DNA of 64,000 nt from Amycolatopsis vastitatis (GCF_002234595.1 NZ_NMUL01000045.1:1-64000), one strand, 5' to 3'; shown: positions 42,255 through 52,012, numbered from the stretch's first letter. The notes: a model not told the origin generated them from the sequence alone. Numbers and translations are program-made.

Positions 42255-43666
42255 GCCGCTCCTTCGTCCGCCAGCGCGCGCAGCCGGGCCAGCCCCGGCT
42301 CGATCCGCTCGGCCGTGACCGAACCGTAGCCGAAGACGAGCCCGTGCCGCCGCTGCTCCCCCACCCCGAAGTCGCCCAGCGAGTACAGCCGCACGCCGCG
42401 ACGTCGCGCGGCGCGGACCAGGCCGCCGCAGTCGGCCGGCGAGACCGCGCTCAGGTGCAGGCCCGCGGTCGACGGCAGCGGCGTCAGGAAGTCCGCGAAG
42501 TCCCGGGCGAGCGCCGCGGACAGGATTTCGTGCCGCTCGCGGTAGATCTTCCGCATCCGCCGGACGTGCCGCGCGAAGCCGCCTTCGGCCATGAACGCCG
42601 CCAGGGCCGCCTGCTCGACGTTCGGCGCGTGCCAGTCGGTCAGGTAGCGGGCTTTGACCAACGCGGGCACCAGCGAGAGCGGCGCGACGAGAAACCCGAG
42701 CCGCAACGCGGGCGAGAGCACCTTCGAGAACGAGCCGACGTACACCACGCGGCCCCGGGAATCCAAGCTGTGCAACGGTTCCAGCGGCCTGCCGGTGTAG
42801 CGGAACTCGCTGTCGTAGTCGTCCTCGACGAGCACCGCGTCGTTCCGCTCCGCCCAGTCGAGCAGCTCCAGCCGGCGCTCCAGCGACATCGGCAAGCCCA
42901 GCGGGTACTGATGCGACGGCGTGACGTAGACCAGCCGCGTCCCCGCCGGGATGGCGCCGACGACGATCCCTTCGGCGTCCACCGGCACCGGCGCGACGCG
43001 GACGCCACGCGCGCCGAGCACCAGCCGCGGTGGCGGGTACCCCGGGTTCTCGACGGCGGCCAGGTCACCGGCTCGCAGCAGCACCCGCGCCACCAGGTCG
43101 GTCGTCTGCTGGGCGCCGGCGGTGACGACGACCTGCGCCGCGCTCGCCCGCACGTCGCGCGACACCCCGGCGTGCCGGGCGATCTCCGCCCGCAGCGGCG
43201 CGTGGCCCTGCGGGTCGCCGTAGGTCATCAGGCCGGCCTGGCCTGCCCGCAGCCGCTGCGTGACGAGGCGGCGCCAGGTGTCGAAGGGGAACAGCGCGAG
43301 ATCGGGGACGCCGGGCCGGAAGTCGAACTCCGGTGCCGGGGCGAAGGGCGCGGGTGGCGGCGGGACGGCGTCCCATTCCGGGAGCGGCCGGAGGCCGGAG
43401 ACGGGCGACGGCTCGGGGCGCCCGGCCGGGGACGCCGTGACGAACGTGCCCGCGCCGACGCGCCCGGCCAGGAAGCCCTCGGCGGTGAGCCGGTCGTAGG
43501 CCGCGCTGACCGTCGTCCGCGAGACCGCCAGCCGCTGCGCGAGCTCACGGGTCGGCGGCAGTGCCTCGCCGGGCCGGACGCGGCCGTCCAGGATCGCGGT
43601 ACGGAGCTGCCGGTAGATCGCGTCGCGGTGGCCGCGCGTCCCGGTCAGGTCGATGTGGATCTCCAC
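42251..43666 (-). CDS. MocR/PdxR-type transcriptional regulator (GntR HTH plus aminotransferase domain)
   Basis: A 471-residue fusion. The N-terminal GntR winged HTH (about residues 12-75: YRQLRTAILDGRVRPGEALP, VSRTTVSAAYDRLTAEGFLAG) is followed by a class I aminotransferase-like domain. The PLP lysine is in VYVGSFSKVLSPALR near residue 315. MocR proteins such as PdxR and GabR use PLP or its amino-acid adducts as signal. The GTG start is preceded by TAGAGT with a 6-nt gap, so it is probably leaderless. The divergent gene at 43749 is a likely target. Confidence 0.87.
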   Translation of the reverse strand: MEIHIDLTGTRGHRDAIYRQLRTAILDGRVRPGEALPPTRELAQRLAVSRTTVSAAYDRLTAEGFLAGRVGAGTFVTASPAGRPEPSPVSGLRPLPEWDAVPPPPAPFAPAPEFDFRPGVPDLALFPFDTWRRLVTQRLRAGQAGLMTYGDPQGHAPLRAEIARHAGVSRDVRASAAQVVVTAGAQQTTDLVARVLLRAGDLAAVENPGYPPPRLVLGARGVRVAPVPVDAEGIVVGAIPAGTRLVYVTPSHQYPLGLPMSLERRLELLDWAERNDAVLVEDDYDSEFRYTGRPLEPLHSLDSRGRVVYVGSFSKVLSPALRLGFLVAPLSLVPALVKARYLTDWHAPNVEQAALAAFMAEGGFARHVRRMRKIYRERHEILSAALARDFADFLTPLPSTAGLHLSAVSPADCGGLVRAARRRGVRLYSLGDFGVGEQRRHGLVFGYGSVTAERIEPGLARLRALADEGAA

Positions 43667-43748
43667 CGCTCCACTCTAGATTGGCCCACGAAGGTTGGGC
43701 GGGAGTTGGCACTTCTCGTGGTCCGCTCGCCTGCCTAGCGTGCGAAGC

Positions 43749-44321
43749 ATGGATCTCCGCGAACTCGACCGCCGCACCCTGCTCGTCCTCGACAAGCTCG
43801 TCGCCGCCGCGACCCCCGCCGACCTCGGCCGTCCCACGCCGTGCGCCGGCTGGACCCTGGCCGACCTGCTCCGCCACCAGGTCAGCGAGAACCACGCCTT
43901 CGCGACCGCCGCCCGCGAAGGCACGGCTCCGGACTGGGACGCCGGCGACCTCGGTGACGACGCCTACGCCGCGTACCAGGCGTCCGTCGACGACTTCCTC
44001 GACGCCTTCGCCGACGACGCCGTGCTCGGCCGGCAGCTGGCCGTCAACCACTTCGGCACGTTCCCCGGCACGTTCGCGGCGCACATGCACCTGGTCGACA
44101 CCGTCGCGCACGGCTGGGACCTGGCCCGCACGCTGGGCCTGTCCTACGAGCCGGACGCCGAAGCCGTCCGCGTCGCCTTGAAGCTGGCCGAGCGCATCCC
44201 GGACGAGGGCCGCGAGGTCAACGGCTCCTTCGCGCCCAGTGTCGAGGTGCCGGCGGGCGCGAGCGAGCTCGACCGGTTCCTCGCCCTTCTCGGCCGCGAC
44301 CCGGCCTGGAGCGTCAGCTGA
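43749..44321 (+). CDS. TIGR03086-family metal-binding (DinB-like) protein
   Basis: A 190-residue four-helix protein of the mycothiol-dependent/DinB superfamily. PTPCAGWTLADLLRHQVSENHAF and AHMHLVDTVAHGWDLARTLGL contain the three conserved histidines expected to hold a metal ion. TAGCGT ends 7 nt before the ATG, suggesting leaderless translation. Its end overlaps the opposing zinc protease gene by 8 bp. Substrate is unknown; thiol transfer is possible from the superfamily. Confidence 0.82.
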   Translation: MDLRELDRRTLLVLDKLVAAATPADLGRPTPCAGWTLADLLRHQVSENHAFATAAREGTAPDWDAGDLGDDAYAAYQASVDDFLDAFADDAVLGRQLAVNHFGTFPGTFAAHMHLVDTVAHGWDLARTLGLSYEPDAEAVRVALKLAERIPDEGREVNGSFAPSVEVPAGASELDRFLALLGRDPAWSVS

Positions 44322-45297
44322 TCTCGCCGGCCTCGGCGCTCCACGTGTCGCACGCCTTCGTGGCCTTGCCGTCGTAGCCCGCCTTCGCCCAGGACAGCTG
44401 GTGCTCGCGGGAACCGTGCGTGTCACTGTCGTTCGCGCGGCCGTAGTCGGCGACGGCGGCGTTCGCCAGCGACCGGCTGATCGAGCCCGAGCCGGCGACG
44501 GCCGCCAGGAACAGCGCGCCGAAGCAGTTCGCCTGCAGCTCGATCCGGCGGACGACCTCCTTGTCGGCCGGGCTGTGCTCGTCCGGCGACGTCATCTTGT
44601 CCGCCGCCGCGGACAGGATGCCGCTCTCCCGCTGCACGTGGTGGCCGAACTCGTGGGCGATCGTCGCGATATGCCGCGCCTTGTTGAGCCCGGCGTCCGA
44701 CAGCATCCACTCGGTCGGGGCGTAGATCGTGGTGTCACCGCCGCAGTAGTAGGCGACGGCTTCGTTCTCCGTCGGCGCTTCGCCACAGGCGCTGTGGCCG
44801 GGCAGCGTCACCGAGACGGTCACCGCCAGCGTCGGCTCGTTCGCCTTCTCCAGCGCCGGGCGCCACGACTGCTCCAGGCAGTCGGCGAGCGCGCCGTAGT
44901 AGGCCTTGAGCTGCTCGGGCGCCCGGCCGAGGTCGGGCAGGGAGCAGGTGGCGGGCCCGGGGGTGATGCCGTCGCCGAGCAGCGGGTTGCGGGCCAGCTC
45001 CGGCACGGCCTTCGGGGGCTTCTTGTCCGAGCCGCCACCGTAGGCGCGGCCGGTGTCGGCACCCTGCGCGACGACGGCGTGCCCGTCGACCCGGCGCGGG
45101 ATGGTCGCGGCGATCAGGGAAAAGGCGACCACGACGATCATCACTCCGCCGACGGCGCCCCAGAGCCGGCTGCGCGGCGGGGCGATCGGGACGGGCGGGG
45201 CGGCGGCCCAGTTCGGAGCCCACGGGTTCGGCTCCGGCACCCACGCGGGCTCCGGCGGCCTGGCCGTCCCCGGCCATGGCGGTTCGGCGTCGTTCAC
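44314..45297 (-). CDS. YpfJ-like neutral zinc metallopeptidase, membrane anchored
   Basis: A 327-residue protein. A proline-rich cytoplasmic N-terminus (residues 1-42) precedes one transmembrane segment (46-65, GAVGGVMIVVVAFSLIAATI). The outer domain has the zincin motif HEFGHH at 215-220 and a downstream glutamate (VRRIELQANCFGALF), as in the neutral zinc metallopeptidase family (PF04228). The GTG at 45297 is chosen for its GGGGGAG site; an ATG at 45327 is an alternative. The physiological substrate is unknown. Confidence 0.85.
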   Translation of the reverse strand: MNDAEPPWPGTARPPEPAWVPEPNPWAPNWAAAPPVPIAPPRSRLWGAVGGVMIVVVAFSLIAATIPRRVDGHAVVAQGADTGRAYGGGSDKKPPKAVPELARNPLLGDGITPGPATCSLPDLGRAPEQLKAYYGALADCLEQSWRPALEKANEPTLAVTVSVTLPGHSACGEAPTENEAVAYYCGGDTTIYAPTEWMLSDAGLNKARHIATIAHEFGHHVQRESGILSAAADKMTSPDEHSPADKEVVRRIELQANCFGALFLAAVAGSGSISRSLANAAVADYGRANDSDTHGSREHQLSWAKAGYDGKATKACDTWSAEAGEIS

Positions 45298-45411
45298 GTT
45301 CTCCCCCTGCTGCTGTCGCACCAGCATACGGACACCCCGGGAGGCAGGGATCACGAAACGAAAACGCCACCGGGTGGCCACCGGGCCTCGGACCAGGCGA
45401 GACTGTCTGTC

Positions 45412-47421
45412 ATGAGTGTCGAGGATCCCCACCTGTGGCTCGAAGAAGTGACCGGCGAAGAAGCGCTGGACTGGGTACGCACCCGCAACGACGAGACGCT
45501 GGCCGAGCTGACCACCGGCGCGCGGTTCGCCGAGCTGCGTGACGAGCTGCGCGAGGTGCTCGACGCCGACGACCGGATCCCGTACGTGCGCCGCCGCGGC
45601 GAGTTCCTCTACAACTTCTGGCAGGACGCGAGCCACCCGCGCGGCCTGTGGCGGCGGACGACGCTGGAGTCCTACCGGCAGGCCGAGCCCGAGTGGGAGC
45701 TGCTGCTCGACGTCGACGCGCTGGCCGAGGCCGAGGGCGAGAACTGGGTCTGGCAGGGCGCCACCGTGCTGCGGCCGGGCTACCGGCGCGGCCTGGTCGA
45801 GCTGTCCCGCGGCGGCGCGGACGCCACGGTGGTCCGCGAGTTCGACCTCGACGCGCACGAGTTCGTCGAAGACGGGTTCACGGTGCCGGAGGCGAAGACG
45901 CGGATCGGCTGGATCGACGCCGACCGCGTCTACATCGGCACCGACTTCGGCCCGGGCTCGCTGACCAGCTCCGGCTACCCGAGGCTGGCGAAGGAGTGGC
46001 GGCGCGGCACCCCGCTCGCCGAAGCCGTCACGGTCTTCGAGGGCAAGCCGGACGACGTCTCGATCGGCGCCTCCCACGACCCGACCGAGGGCTTCGAACG
46101 CGACTTCGTCAGCCGCGCGATCGACTTCTACCGCTCGGAGCTGCACCTGCGGACGTCCGGCGGGCTGGTCAAGATCGACGTCCCGGACGACGCGAGCGCG
46201 TCCGTGCGCCGCGAGTGGCTGCTGGTGCGGCCGCGGACGGCGTGGACCGTCGGCGGCACGGAACACCCGGCGGGCTCGCTCATCGCCATCCGCTTCGACG
46301 CCTTCATGGCCGGCGACCGGTCCTTCACCACGCTTTTCACGCCCGACGAGCACACCTCGCTCGAATACTGGGCCTGGACGCGCAACCACCTGCTCCTCGG
46401 CACGCTGCGCGACGTCCGCAGCGAGCTGCGGACCCTGACGCCGGGCCCGGACGGCTGGACCGACGAGCCCTTGGCGGGCGGGCCGGAGTTCGGCAGCGCG
46501 GACATCTTCGACACCGACCCCGACGTCAGCGACGAGTACCTGATCGACTCCAGCGGCTTCCTCCAGCCGTCGACGCTGAGCTACGGCCACGTCGGCGAAG
46601 AGGTCGAAGTGCTGAAGCAGGCTCCGGCGTTCTTCGACGCTTCGGACATGAGCGTCGCGCAGTACTTCGCGACGTCGGAGGACGGCACGAAGATCCCGTA
46701 CTTCGTCGTCCGGCCGTCCGGCGCCGAGGGCGGCCCGACGCTGCTCACCGGTTACGGCGGTTTCGAGGTTTCGCTGACGCCGTCGTACAGCGGGATGATC
46801 GGCCGCGGCTGGCTCGCGCGCGGCGGCACGTACGTCGTGGCGAACATCCGCGGCGGCGGCGAGTACGGGCCCGGCTGGCACACGCAGGCCATCAAGGCCG
46901 AGCGGCACCGCGTGTACGAGGACTTCGCCGCGGTGGCCGCGGACCTGGTTTCGCGGGGCATCACGACGCCGGCGAAGCTGGGAATCCAGGGCGGCAGCAA
47001 CGGCGGGCTGCTGATGGGCGTGATGCTGACGCGCTACCCGGACCGGTTCGGGGCGATCGTCAGCCAGGTCCCGCTGCTGGACATGCGCCGCTACCACCTG
47101 CTGCTGGCCGGCGCGTCGTGGATGGCGGAGTACGGCGACCCGGACGACGCCGCGGAGTGGGCGTACATCGGGGCGTATTCGCCGTACCAGAACGTCCACA
47201 GTGGACGAAACTACCCGCCGTCGCTGTTCGTGACGTCGACGCGGGACGACCGCGTGCACCCGGCGCACGCCCGCAAGATGGTGGCGCGGATGCGCGAGCA
47301 GGGCCACGACGTCCGCTACCACGAGAACATCGAAGGCGGCCACGGCGCTGCCGCGGACAACGAGCAGCTGGCGTTCAAGTGGGCGCTGGTGTTCGAGTTC
47401 CTGTGGGAGCAGCTCGGGTAG
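45412..47421 (+). CDS. Prolyl oligopeptidase family serine peptidase
   Basis: A 669-residue S9A peptidase. An N-terminal beta-propeller (about residues 70-400) gates the C-terminal alpha/beta-hydrolase domain. The catalytic set is S529 in GGSNGG, an aspartate near 611 in TSTRDDRVHP, and H644 in EGGHGA. RGGGEYGPGWH is the family-typical loop. There is no signal peptide, so it likely trims short peptides in the cytoplasm. A strong hairpin follows the stop. Confidence 0.9.
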   Translation: MSVEDPHLWLEEVTGEEALDWVRTRNDETLAELTTGARFAELRDELREVLDADDRIPYVRRRGEFLYNFWQDASHPRGLWRRTTLESYRQAEPEWELLLDVDALAEAEGENWVWQGATVLRPGYRRGLVELSRGGADATVVREFDLDAHEFVEDGFTVPEAKTRIGWIDADRVYIGTDFGPGSLTSSGYPRLAKEWRRGTPLAEAVTVFEGKPDDVSIGASHDPTEGFERDFVSRAIDFYRSELHLRTSGGLVKIDVPDDASASVRREWLLVRPRTAWTVGGTEHPAGSLIAIRFDAFMAGDRSFTTLFTPDEHTSLEYWAWTRNHLLLGTLRDVRSELRTLTPGPDGWTDEPLAGGPEFGSADIFDTDPDVSDEYLIDSSGFLQPSTLSYGHVGEEVEVLKQAPAFFDASDMSVAQYFATSEDGTKIPYFVVRPSGAEGGPTLLTGYGGFEVSLTPSYSGMIGRGWLARGGTYVVANIRGGGEYGPGWHTQAIKAERHRVYEDFAAVAADLVSRGITTPAKLGIQGGSNGGLLMGVMLTRYPDRFGAIVSQVPLLDMRRYHLLLAGASWMAEYGDPDDAAEWAYIGAYSPYQNVHSGRNYPPSLFVTSTRDDRVHPAHARKMVARMREQGHDVRYHENIEGGHGAAADNEQLAFKWALVFEFLWEQLG

Positions 47422-47439
47422 CGACGGGGCATTTCGCGA

Positions 47440-47476
47440 GAGGGGGATGGGGTGCCGGCCGGCACCCCATCCCCTC
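47440..47476. terminator. Long bidirectional terminator hairpin between prolyl oligopeptidase and nrdJ
   Basis: GAGGGGGATGGGGTGCCG (47440-47457) pairs with 47460-47476, 17 base pairs with a single G bulge and a minimal loop. It lies 18 bp after one stop and 4 bp from the opposing stop. Confidence 0.85.
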
Positions 47477-47480
47477 TTCG

Positions 47481-50400
47481 TCAGCTACAGCCCGACGTCG
47501 CTCCGCAGCCTTCGCAGGCGTAGCACGAGCCGGCCGGTCGCATCTTCGTGCCGCACGTCATGCAGAGCGGGGCGTCCGCCGCCTTGCCGAGGCGGAGCTC
47601 CATCAGCTCCGTCGTCGTCTGGGCTTCGCGGTGCGGGTGCTCGGTTTCCTCGGCGTGCGGCTCCGGCGAAGAATCCACTGTGGACTGCAAGGCTTCGAGG
47701 TCGACGCCCGGGTTGCCGTAGGTCGCCTCGACCTCCGCCGACCGCTCGTCCGCGGACAGGATGCCCAGCTGCGAACGCTTGTCGTAGGGCAGGTAGTCCA
47801 GCGCCAGGCGGCGGAACAGGTAGTCCATCACGCTCGTCGCGATGCGGATGTCCGGGTCGTCGGTCATGCCCGCCGGCTCGAAGCGCAGGTTGCAGAACTT
47901 CGAGACGTAGAACTCGAGCGGGATGCCGTGTTGCAGGCCCACCGAGATCGACATCGAGAACGCGTCCATCACGCCGGCCAGCGTCGAGCCCTGCTTGCCC
48001 AGCTTGACGAAGATCTCGCCGAGGCCGTCGTCGGGGTACGAGCCCGCGGTCAGGTACCCCTCCGCGCCGCCGACGGTGAACGACACCGTCTGGCTCGGGC
48101 GCTTCTTCGGCAGCCGCTTGCGCACCGGCCGGTACTCGACGACCTTCTCCGGCTCGGCGGCCGCCGTATCCTTCTTCGCCGTCGACAGCGGCTGGCCGAC
48201 CTTGCAGTTGTCGCGATAGATGGCCAGCGCCTTGAGGCCGAGCTTCCAGCCCTGGAAGTAGATCTCCTCGACCTCTTCGACCGTCGCCGTCTCCGGCATG
48301 TTGACGGTCTTGGAGATCGCGCCGGAGAGGAACGGCTGCACCGCGGCCATCATCCGGACGTGCCCCATCGGCGCGATCGAGCGGGCACCGACCGCGCAGT
48401 CGAACACCTCGTAGTGCTCCGGCCGCAGCCCCGGCGCGTCGACGACGTGGCCGTGCTGCGCCACGTACTCGACGATCGCCTCGACCTGCTCGTCCTGGTA
48501 GCCGAGCGCGGTCAGCGCACGCGGCACCGTCTGGTTGACGATCTGCATCGAACCGCCGCCGACCAGCTTCTTGAACTTGACCAGCGAGAAGTCCGGCTCG
48601 ATCCCGGTGGTGTCGCAGTCCATCATGAAGCCGATGGTCCCCGTGGGCGCGAGCACCGACGCCTGCGCGTTGCGCCAGCCGTGCTTCGTCCCGATGTCGA
48701 TGCCCTTCTTCCACTCCTCCGTCGCCAGCGCGCGCACGGCGGCGTCGTTCGAGTGGTAGGTGCGGACCAGCTCGTTCGCCGCCGCGTGCTTGCGCATGAC
48801 TCGCTGGTGCGCCTCGTCGTTGCGGGCGTAGCCCTCGTACGCGCCGACAGCGCGGGCCAGCTCGGCCGAGCGCCGGTACGACACGCCCGTCATCAGCGAC
48901 GTGATCGCCGCCGCGAGCGCGCGGCCGCCGTCGGAGTCGTACGCGTGGCCCAGCGCCATCAACAGCGCGCCCAGGTTCGCGTATCCGATGCCGAGCTGGC
49001 GGAACTTCCGCGTGGTGTCGGCGATCGGCTCGGTCGGGAAGTCCGCGAAGCAGATGGAAACGTCCATCGCCGTGATGACGAATTCGACGGCGCGGGCGAA
49101 CAGCGGCGCGTCGAACGTGCCTTCGGGCGTGATGAACTTGAGCAGGTTCAGCGACGCGAGGTTGCAGCTGGAATTGTCCAGGTGCATGTATTCGCTGCAG
49201 TTCGCGACGACGGTGCCGCCGACGACGTAGGAATGGTTTCGCGGTTCCGTCAGGTTGAACGTGGTCTCGTAACCTTGGGAGACCCGGGAAACCAGGCGAA
49301 CGGTCTCGTCGACGTCGTAGCTCTTGTGGTTCGCCAAGACCTCGGTCAGCTTCGCGGACTTGTCGGCGTGGTCGAACCCGACGAGTTCGGCGAAGGCAGC
49401 CATGTGCCGCCCGGTGATCCGGAGGTCGAAGCTCGAACCATCGTTGCCGTAGGTGCGATCGTCGCCGTCCTTCGTCGTGTACCGGAACGACGCGGTCTTC
49501 GTCCCGGCCCGGTGAATGCGCCCACGGATGCCGAGGCTGGCCAGCAGCTCCTGGACACCGATGAGCAGCTCCTCGGAACGGCTCCCCAGCCCGACGTAGC
49601 GAGTGCCCTTCGCCAGCTGGTTCACCACACAGCCGTCGGCATCGAAAAGACCGCGGAGGAACGCCGTGACGATGTCCTCCGGCGCCGCGTAGATCGGCTC
49701 GGGCACGACCTTCTCCGAAGAACGGCCGTCCGAGACACCCAACGCCCTCAGCAGGTACGCGAACCGGTTTCGCATGGCGCGGAGCTGGACGGTTCCGTTC
49801 GCCTGCGCGCTGGGCTTGCTCTCGAATCCGGTGATCGCGGCGAGCAGTGCGCGGTGCCTCGGCAGGAGTGTCTCGCGTTCCCATTCCGTCCCGTAAACGG
49901 TGACCGCCCCAGCGCCGGTCAGGCAGCCGTCACCCACGAGCCAGCCCACGTAATGCGCGAACTCGGCATCCCACTTCTCCGGCACAGCCCGCAACGCCTT
50001 GCCTCGCGCTTGGTTCGCGACCTGGAGAGCCAACGGCGGCAAGGCGGCCGAAGCATATGGCCTCGGCGCGTGCTCCACGGATCGAACGACCTGATCGGCC
50101 TCGGTCAGCCGGTCGGCGTGCACCCAGCCCTGGTTCGCCGTCCACACGCGGTGGTTGGGTGTGCACCGCAGCCGCGATCCGTCACTGAACCTGAGTTCGA
50201 CTATCTCGTTGGTGCCGGTGACCATGTACCGCGTCGGCGAGGTGGCGAGGATCCGCGGCCGCGGATCGTCCGCGTTGGTCACATCGTTGGTGTAGACGGC
50301 GAAGGTCTCACCGAGCGCCGCCCGGCGCACCAAATCACCGATCCGCACGAGCCCGGCATCGGTCACCACTCGTTGATCACCGGGGAAACAAGGGTTGGAC

Positions 50401-51485
50401 GCGGTGATCCGCCCGGACTCCGGACACGTGTGCCAGTCGTTGATCGTGCCGTCGTACTGGATGCCGGGGTCGGCGCACTCCCACGCGGCCTGGGCCATGC
50501 TGCGGAAGAGCTTCTTCGCGTCGGTCCGCTCGATCACCTCGCCGGTGAGCCGGGCGCGCAGGCCGAAGTCGGTGCCGTTTTCCACCGCCTGCATGAACTC
50601 GTCGGAGACGCGGACCGAGTTGTTCGCGTTCTGGTACTGCACCGAGGAGATGTCCGCGCCGGAGAGGTCCATGTCGAACCCGGCGTCGCGGAGGACCTTG
50701 ATCTTCTCCTCTTCGCGCGCCTTGGTCTGGATGAACTCCTCGACGTCCGGGTGGTCGACGTCGAGCACGACCATCTTCGCCGCGCGCCGCGTCGCGCCGC
50801 CGGACTTGATGGTGCCGGCCGACGCGTCGGCGCCGCGCATGAACGAGACCGGTCCGGACGCGGTGCCGCCGGAGGTGAGCAGCTCCTTCGAGGAGCGGAT
50901 GCGGGAGAGGTTCAGCCCGGCGCCGGAGCCGCCCTTGAAGATGAGGCCCTCTTCGCGGTACCAGTTGAGGATCGACTCCATCGTGTCGTCGACCGCGAGG
51001 ATGAAACACGCCGAGACCTGCTGTTTCGACGGCGTGCCGACGTTGAACCAGACCGGGGAGTTGAAGCTGAAGACCTGGTGCAGCAGCATCCAGGTGAGCT
51101 CGTGCTCGAAGATCTCCAGGTCCTGCGGCGTGGCGAAGTAGCCGTGGTCACCCGCGGCCCGGACGTAGGTCTTCACGACGCGGTCGATCAGCTGCTTGAG
51201 GCTGCGCTCGCGCTGCGGGCTGCCGACGGCGCCGCGGAAGTACTTGCTGGTGACGATGTTGGTGGCGTTGACCGACCAGAAGTCCGGGAACTCCACGCCG
51301 CGCTGCTCGAAGTTGACCGTGCCGTCGCGCCAGTTCGTCATCACGACGTCCCGCTGCTCCCAGGTCACCTGGTCGTACGGGTGCTGCCCTTCGGTCGTGA
51401 AGACGCGCTTCACGCTGAGCCCGCCGGCTGTCTTGCTTTTCTTGCCGGCGGCCGCGCCGGTTCCCGTACCCACGGTTTCGGTCAT
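47481..51485 (-). CDS. nrdJ: Adenosylcobalamin-dependent (class II) ribonucleotide reductase with intein
   Basis: A 1334-residue precursor that yields a 937-residue class II reductase after intein removal (residues 366-762). It makes deoxyribonucleotides using B12. Exteins show the redox cysteine C160 (SACFILAVDD), the thiyl-radical cysteine C763 with E765 in NP/CSEY, and the partner C774 in SSCNLASLNL. A TSCPD-like region (FCNLRFEPAG) and a C-terminal cysteine-rich tail (CMTCGTKM, CYACEGCG) follow, the latter acting as a swinging thiol donor or zinc ribbon. The ATG at 51485 is favoured; a GTG at 51521 would overlap nrdR. It is co-transcribed with nrdR. Confidence 0.93.
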   Translation of the reverse strand: MTETVGTGTGAAAGKKSKTAGGLSVKRVFTTEGQHPYDQVTWEQRDVVMTNWRDGTVNFEQRGVEFPDFWSVNATNIVTSKYFRGAVGSPQRERSLKQLIDRVVKTYVRAAGDHGYFATPQDLEIFEHELTWMLLHQVFSFNSPVWFNVGTPSKQQVSACFILAVDDTMESILNWYREEGLIFKGGSGAGLNLSRIRSSKELLTSGGTASGPVSFMRGADASAGTIKSGGATRRAAKMVVLDVDHPDVEEFIQTKAREEEKIKVLRDAGFDMDLSGADISSVQYQNANNSVRVSDEFMQAVENGTDFGLRARLTGEVIERTDAKKLFRSMAQAAWECADPGIQYDGTINDWHTCPESGRITASNPCFPGDQRVVTDAGLVRIGDLVRRAALGETFAVYTNDVTNADDPRPRILATSPTRYMVTGTNEIVELRFSDGSRLRCTPNHRVWTANQGWVHADRLTEADQVVRSVEHAPRPYASAALPPLALQVANQARGKALRAVPEKWDAEFAHYVGWLVGDGCLTGAGAVTVYGTEWERETLLPRHRALLAAITGFESKPSAQANGTVQLRAMRNRFAYLLRALGVSDGRSSEKVVPEPIYAAPEDIVTAFLRGLFDADGCVVNQLAKGTRYVGLGSRSEELLIGVQELLASLGIRGRIHRAGTKTASFRYTTKDGDDRTYGNDGSSFDLRITGRHMAAFAELVGFDHADKSAKLTEVLANHKSYDVDETVRLVSRVSQGYETTFNLTEPRNHSYVVGGTVVANCSEYMHLDNSSCNLASLNLLKFITPEGTFDAPLFARAVEFVITAMDVSICFADFPTEPIADTTRKFRQLGIGYANLGALLMALGHAYDSDGGRALAAAITSLMTGVSYRRSAELARAVGAYEGYARNDEAHQRVMRKHAAANELVRTYHSNDAAVRALATEEWKKGIDIGTKHGWRNAQASVLAPTGTIGFMMDCDTTGIEPDFSLVKFKKLVGGGSMQIVNQTVPRALTALGYQDEQVEAIVEYVAQHGHVVDAPGLRPEHYEVFDCAVGARSIAPMGHVRMMAAVQPFLSGAISKTVNMPETATVEEVEEIYFQGWKLGLKALAIYRDNCKVGQPLSTAKKDTAAAEPEKVVEYRPVRKRLPKKRPSQTVSFTVGGAEGYLTAGSYPDDGLGEIFVKLGKQGSTLAGVMDAFSMSISVGLQHGIPLEFYVSKFCNLRFEPAGMTDDPDIRIATSVMDYLFRRLALDYLPYDKRSQLGILSADERSAEVEATYGNPGVDLEALQSTVDSSPEPHAEETEHPHREAQTTTELMELRLGKAADAPLCMTCGTKMRPAGSCYACEGCGATSGCS
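49200..50390 (-). mobile_element. In-frame intein with LAGLIDADG homing endonuclease, inserted in NrdJ
   Basis: The 397-residue intein begins with CFPGDQRVVTDAGLV and ends SYVVGGTVVAN, followed by the extein cysteine. Splicing block B has TPNH (T77, H80). The endonuclease has both dodecapeptide motifs, YVGWLVGDG (147-155) and FLRGLFDADG (244-253), with both acidic residues intact. Block F has H386 and block G ends A396-N397. The usual penultimate histidine is alanine here. Insertion is exactly before the radical cysteine, so only spliced enzyme can be active. Confidence 0.92.
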
Positions 51486-51517
51486 CGGTCGAACCCTCAC
51501 TCCCGCAGCGGGACGGC

Positions 51518-52012
51518 TCAATCGCCGCCTTCGCGCTGATCGCTCTCCTGGGGGGCAGCAGAACCCGCCATGGCCTCACGAAGGTCGGCGATCTCCTTCT
51601 CGAAGTCTTCGACCGACGAGAAGGACCGGTAGACACTGGCGAACCGGAGGTAGGCGACCCCGTCGAGCTCACGCAGCGGGCCCAGGATCGCCAGGCCGAC
51701 TTCATGACTGGGGATCTCCGCCAGCCCGGCGGAGCGGATCGACTCCTCCACGCGCTGCGCGAGCTGCTGCAGCGCGTCGTCGTCGACCGGCCTGCCCTGG
51801 CAGGCGCGGCGGACGCCGCTCACCACCTTGTCCCGGCTGAACTGTTCGGTGACCCCGGACCGCTTGACGACGGCGAGCACCATCGTCTCCGACGTCGTGA
51901 ACCGCCGTCCGCACGACGCGCACGAGCGCCGCCTGCGGATCGCCTGGCCTTCATCCACCTCTCGGGAGTCGACGACCCGAGAGTCCGCATGCCGGCAGAA
52001 CGGGCACCTCAT
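51518..52012 (-). CDS. nrdR: Transcriptional repressor NrdR
   Basis: A 164-residue repressor of ribonucleotide reductase genes. The N-terminal zinc ribbon (MRCPFCRHADSRVVDSR and SCASCGRRFTTSE, four cysteines) is followed by an ATP-cone (VVKRSGVTEQFSRDKVVSGV). It senses ATP/dATP and binds NrdR boxes. GGAAGG precedes the ATG. It is directly upstream of nrdJ. The acidic C-terminal tail is typical of actinomycete members. Confidence 0.95.
   Translation of the reverse strand: MRCPFCRHADSRVVDSREVDEGQAIRRRRSCASCGRRFTTSETMVLAVVKRSGVTEQFSRDKVVSGVRRACQGRPVDDDALQQLAQRVEESIRSAGLAEIPSHEVGLAILGPLRELDGVAYLRFASVYRSFSSVEDFEKEIADLREAMAGSAAPQESDQREGGD

Noticed and set aside
42251..43666. Metabolic aminotransferase
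   Set aside because: The complete GntR HTH at the N-terminus makes it a MocR-type regulator rather than a free enzyme.
45648..51539. A very long open frame on the plus strand opposite nrdJ
   Set aside because: It is an antisense by-product of high GC content: low-complexity, arginine/valine-rich, no family resemblance, and it runs through an intein, a terminator and parts of two genes.
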